NCBI GenBank assembly: GCA_049510055.1 | Contig: JBEKZI010000045.1 | Location: 1-16,297 of the forward strand | Direction: 5' to 3' | DNA from: JALHTV01 sp049510055 | GTDB taxonomy: Bacteria > Planctomycetota > Phycisphaerae > SM23-33 | Length of the DNA stretch: 16,297 nt | In this document: piece by piece, positions 15,059 through 16,297 of the stretch | Layout: each line of letters opens with the position of its first letter | How positions within the stretch are numbered: the first letter of the stretch is position 1 | Position numbers and translations under genes: made by a program | Notes under the pieces: generated by a model | Seen by the model: the letters and a program-made list of their open reading frames with translations, nothing else | What the model was told of the DNA's origin: nothing | The model's database searches: none

Positions 15059-15080
15059 CGACCCCGGCGTGCCGGGGTCG
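15059..15080. repeat. Perfect 10-bp palindrome
   Basis: CGACCCCGGC, a 2-nt spacer, then GCCGGGGTCG. The short spacer suits DNA cruciform or protein recognition better than an RNA loop. It is the first of a series of palindromes. Confidence 0.7.
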
Positions 15081-15110
15081 TGGGGACAGCGCCGGGGGGA
15101 CAGTAGCACA

Positions 15111-15132
15111 CGACCCGCCTGGCGGCGGGTCG
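15111..15132. repeat. Perfect 9-bp inverted repeat with 4-nt loop
   Basis: CGACCCGCC, loop tggc, GGCGGGTCG. The left arm shares CGACCC with the palindrome at 15059. Confidence 0.7.
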
Positions 15133-15144
15133 GAATGAGGGAAA

Positions 15145-15181
15145 GGGATTCTCAACGCGACGTATCGCGTTGGGGGATCCC
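15145..15181. repeat. Extended hairpin of about 16 pairs
   Basis: Inner arms CAACGCGA (15153-15160) and TCGCGTTG (15165-15172) with a cgta loop. Outer arms GGGAT (15145-15149) and ATCCC (15177-15181). A bulge and G-U pairs lie between them. Confidence 0.65.
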
Positions 15182-15184
15182 AAA

Positions 15185-15226
15185 GGACGAGACGGCCTCC
15201 CCCCAGGTCGCCTCGTCCCGCTTTTT
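15185..15226 (+). terminator. Intrinsic terminator
   Basis: GGACGAG (15185-15191) pairs with CTCGTCC (15212-15218), with imperfect pairing inside, followed by CGC and a T5 run (15222-15226). It would end plus-strand transcription coming from the response regulator gene about 230 bp upstream. Confidence 0.6.
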
Positions 15227-15236
15227 AATCAAATCT

Positions 15237-15286
15237 TGTAGGGCGGGAAGCTTGCTTCCCGCGGGTAACAAGTTACCCGCCCTACA
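15237..15286. repeat. Inverted pair of 26-nt REP-like palindromic units
   Basis: The unit at 15237-15262 (TGTAGGGCGGG, AAGCTTGCTT, CCCGC) and the unit at 15261-15286 read on the minus strand (TGTAGGGCGGG, TAACTTGTTA, CCCGC) match outside the hairpin core. Inside the core, the changes in one arm are matched by compensating changes in the other. Each unit forms its own hairpin and the pair forms a longer outer stem (GTAGGGCGGG/CCCGCCCTAC). This is the layout of a bacterial interspersed REP doublet. Confidence 0.75.
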
Positions 15287-15332
15287 GCTCCAGGATTCCA
15301 AGGGCGGCATCAAGAGCAAGGAAGACGTGTAA

Positions 15333-15572
15333 TCAGCGGAGACTCGGGAATTCCTCGCGAAGGATTTGAATCAGATGACCAGCGCCTTCTTCATCAAGCT
15401 GGAGGGACTGGCTCACCTTTCCAGGAAACTGTCTGTCCTCGGAACCGCAGGTCTCCAGGACAAAGTACCGTTTGTCATGTGGACCAATGAATGAGAAATA
15501 CGTACCTTTCGTGGAACCGTGAACTTTCGGCCGTTCCTTCTGGATTTGTGTGAACTCGGTAACTAGTGCCAT
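15333..15572 (-). CDS. Small conserved-looking protein of unknown function
   Basis: A 79-residue soluble protein with no signal peptide or membrane segment. I think it is real because the ATG at 15570-15572 has GAGGT 9-10 nt upstream and the sequence looks like an ordered small domain: an N-terminal VTEFTQIQKERPKVHG segment, the strands TYFSFI and RYFVLETCGSEDR, then PGKVSQSLQLDEEGAGHLIQILREEF ending in an amphipathic helix. The GSEDRQxPGKVSQSxQLDE block looks like a family signature, and I have an impression of similar small hypothetical proteins in planctomycetes, but I cannot name the family or its function. Its codon use is less GC-rich than its neighbours, which could mean horizontal transfer. 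It lies 116 bp downstream of purC on the same strand and could be transcribed with it. Confidence 0.72.
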   Translation of the reverse strand: MALVTEFTQIQKERPKVHGSTKGTYFSFIGPHDKRYFVLETCGSEDRQFPGKVSQSLQLDEEGAGHLIQILREEFPSLR

Positions 15573-15655
15573 GGCTGATTACCTCATAGTTTTGTCGGAC
15601 TGGAAGCTTGTTTCCTGTGGATAAGACGGCTTCTTGCTTTACCGGTCCTGCGGCA

Positions 15656-15685
15656 TTCCGGTAATCCGGTCTTCCGGTAATCCGG
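15656..15685. repeat. Short tandem repeat just downstream of purC
   Basis: The 14-mer TTCCGGTAATCCGG occurs at 15656-15669 and 15672-15685 with a 2-nt spacer, giving four CCGG palindromes in 30 bp directly after the purC stop on the minus strand. It can form several alternative hairpins. No T-run follows, so it is not a typical terminator. Confidence 0.7.
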
Positions 15686-15688
15686 GTT

Positions 15689-16297
15689 TCACTCCCACTC
15701 AAACGTCTTGCCGGTCAGGCGGGTGTAGGCCTCGACGTATCGCTGGCGCGTGGCCTGGACGATTTCGGCCGGCAGAAGCGGGCCAGGGGGCTTGCGGTCG
15801 AAGCCGATCTGGTCCAGCCAGTCGCGGAGGTACTGCTTGTCGAAGCTGGGCTGGTCGCGGCCGGGCTTATAGCCGTCCGCCGGCCAGAAGCGCGAGGAAT
15901 CCGGCGTGAGGACTTCGTCGATCAGGATCACGCTGCCGTCCGGCAGCCGGCCCCATTCGAACTTTGTATCGGCGACGAGGATGCCCTGTTTGGCGGCGTA
16001 GTCGGCGGCCTGCGTGTAAATCGCGATGGACTTCTCGCGCAGCGTGGCCATCACGTCCTGGCCGGCCTGCTGGGCGGCGGTTTCGAAGGAAACGTTCTCG
16101 TCGTGCCCCGTTTCGGCCTTGGTAGCCGGCGTGAAGATGGGTTCCGGCAGCTTGGCGCACTGCCGCAGCTTCTTGGGCAGCGGGATGCCGCAGATTTTCC
16201 CGCTTTCCTTGTATTCCTTCCAGGCGCTGCCGGCCAGGTACCCACGCACGACGCACTCGATGGGCACGACCTTGGCCTTGCGGCAGAGCATGAACCG
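15689..16297 (-). CDS. purC: Phosphoribosylaminoimidazole-succinocarboxamide synthase (SAICAR synthetase), 5'-partial
   Basis: PurC condenses carboxyaminoimidazole ribotide with aspartate, using ATP, in de novo purine synthesis in the cytosol. The visible part is 202 residues and the frame runs off the right edge (residues R-F precede the first Met in the window), so the N-terminal ATP-binding part is missing. Diagnostic motifs are VRGYLAGSAWKEY near the left of the visible part, TKAETGHDENV (substrate loop), DTKFEWG, and LIDEVLTPDSSRFW (metal and substrate binding). The Met within RFMLCRKA is internal, as the family has a conserved RxM-RKA context there. The longer arrangement with TKAETGHDENV is that of the larger PurC form of about 300 residues. 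The stop is TGA at 15689-15691, followed by the CCGG repeat. Confidence 0.97.
   Translation of the reverse strand, partial: RFMLCRKAKVVPIECVVRGYLAGSAWKEYKESGKICGIPLPKKLRQCAKLPEPIFTPATKAETGHDENVSFETAAQQAGQDVMATLREKSIAIYTQAADYAAKQGILVADTKFEWGRLPDGSVILIDEVLTPDSSRFWPADGYKPGRDQPSFDKQYLRDWLDQIGFDRKPPGPLLPAEIVQATRQRYVEAYTRLTGKTFEWE

Larger units (their letters stand above)
14955..15332. other. Gene-free stretch packed with inverted repeats
   Basis: This region of about 380 bp holds no credible gene; a short open frame on the plus strand here has repeat-derived, low-complexity content. It carries a series of perfect palindromes: 15059-15080 (10-bp arms, 2-nt spacer), 15111-15132 (9-bp arms, 4-nt loop), 15145-15181 (8-bp inner and 5-bp outer arms), the terminator at 15185-15226 and the composite REP-like element at 15237-15286. 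The left part (14964-15016) could fold into a closed multibranch structure. Confidence 0.8.

Noticed and set aside
15039..15332. A 97-codon plus-strand frame
   Set aside because: It is built from the palindromes and the REP-like doublet, with no ribosome binding site or family resemblance.
15475..15702. A 75-codon minus-strand frame
   Set aside because: It overlaps the small protein gene and the purC end in another frame and includes the CCGG repeat. It has no plausible signal or motif.

Overview
The window looks like a piece of a GC-rich chromosome from a planctomycete, probably class Phycisphaerae. The evidence is a secreted protein with the planctomycete N-terminal LEPRVLLSG motif (LEPR-XLL type), a PEP-CTERM protein with a C-terminal PEP-membrane-RRRR tail, an orphan HTH plus receiver regulator, and planctomycete-flavoured housekeeping genes. 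No phage, plasmid, CRISPR array, rRNA or complete tRNA is visible. No new multi-gene system is evident. The unusual content is a probable transposase scar, a perfectly periodic repeat protein, a degenerate MnmE-like GTPase and a palindrome-rich intergenic region.

Layout. Positions 3-260 hold the 3' end of hemC on the plus strand. Its last codons overlap a probable remnant of an IS630-type transposase on the minus strand (about 190-385). The other side of that remnant cuts off the C-terminus of a DUF2079 membrane protein (337-1749, minus). DUF2079 follows a TPR protein (1786-3165, minus) in a likely two-gene operon with its own sigma70-like promoter. Next come a B12-binding radical SAM enzyme (3271-4770, minus) and the LEPR-XLL repeat protein (4948-7308, minus), which carries four repeats spaced exactly 312 bp apart. 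The PEP-CTERM protein (7610-8383, minus) follows.

A short intergenic region (8384-8625) carries two back-to-back promoters with perfect TTGACA -35 boxes. One drives the PEP-CTERM gene leftward. The other drives a rightward housekeeping cluster: rpmA (ribosomal protein L27), an intrinsic terminator, then obg, coaX and an mnmE-like GTPase gene packed with a 4-nt gap and a 1-nt stop/start overlap. This cluster joins ribosome assembly (L27, Obg), coenzyme A synthesis (CoaX) and a possible tRNA-modification GTPase. It converges on a pcrA/uvrD helicase gene (11963-14191, minus).

Divergent from pcrA is a DNA-binding response regulator (14331-14954, plus). A gene-free stretch of about 380 bp (14955-15332) follows. 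It is packed with perfect inverted repeats, including an inverted pair of 26-nt REP-like units and a terminator. The right end has a small uncharacterised protein gene (15333-15572, minus) and the 3' two-thirds or so of purC (15689-16297, minus), which runs off the window.
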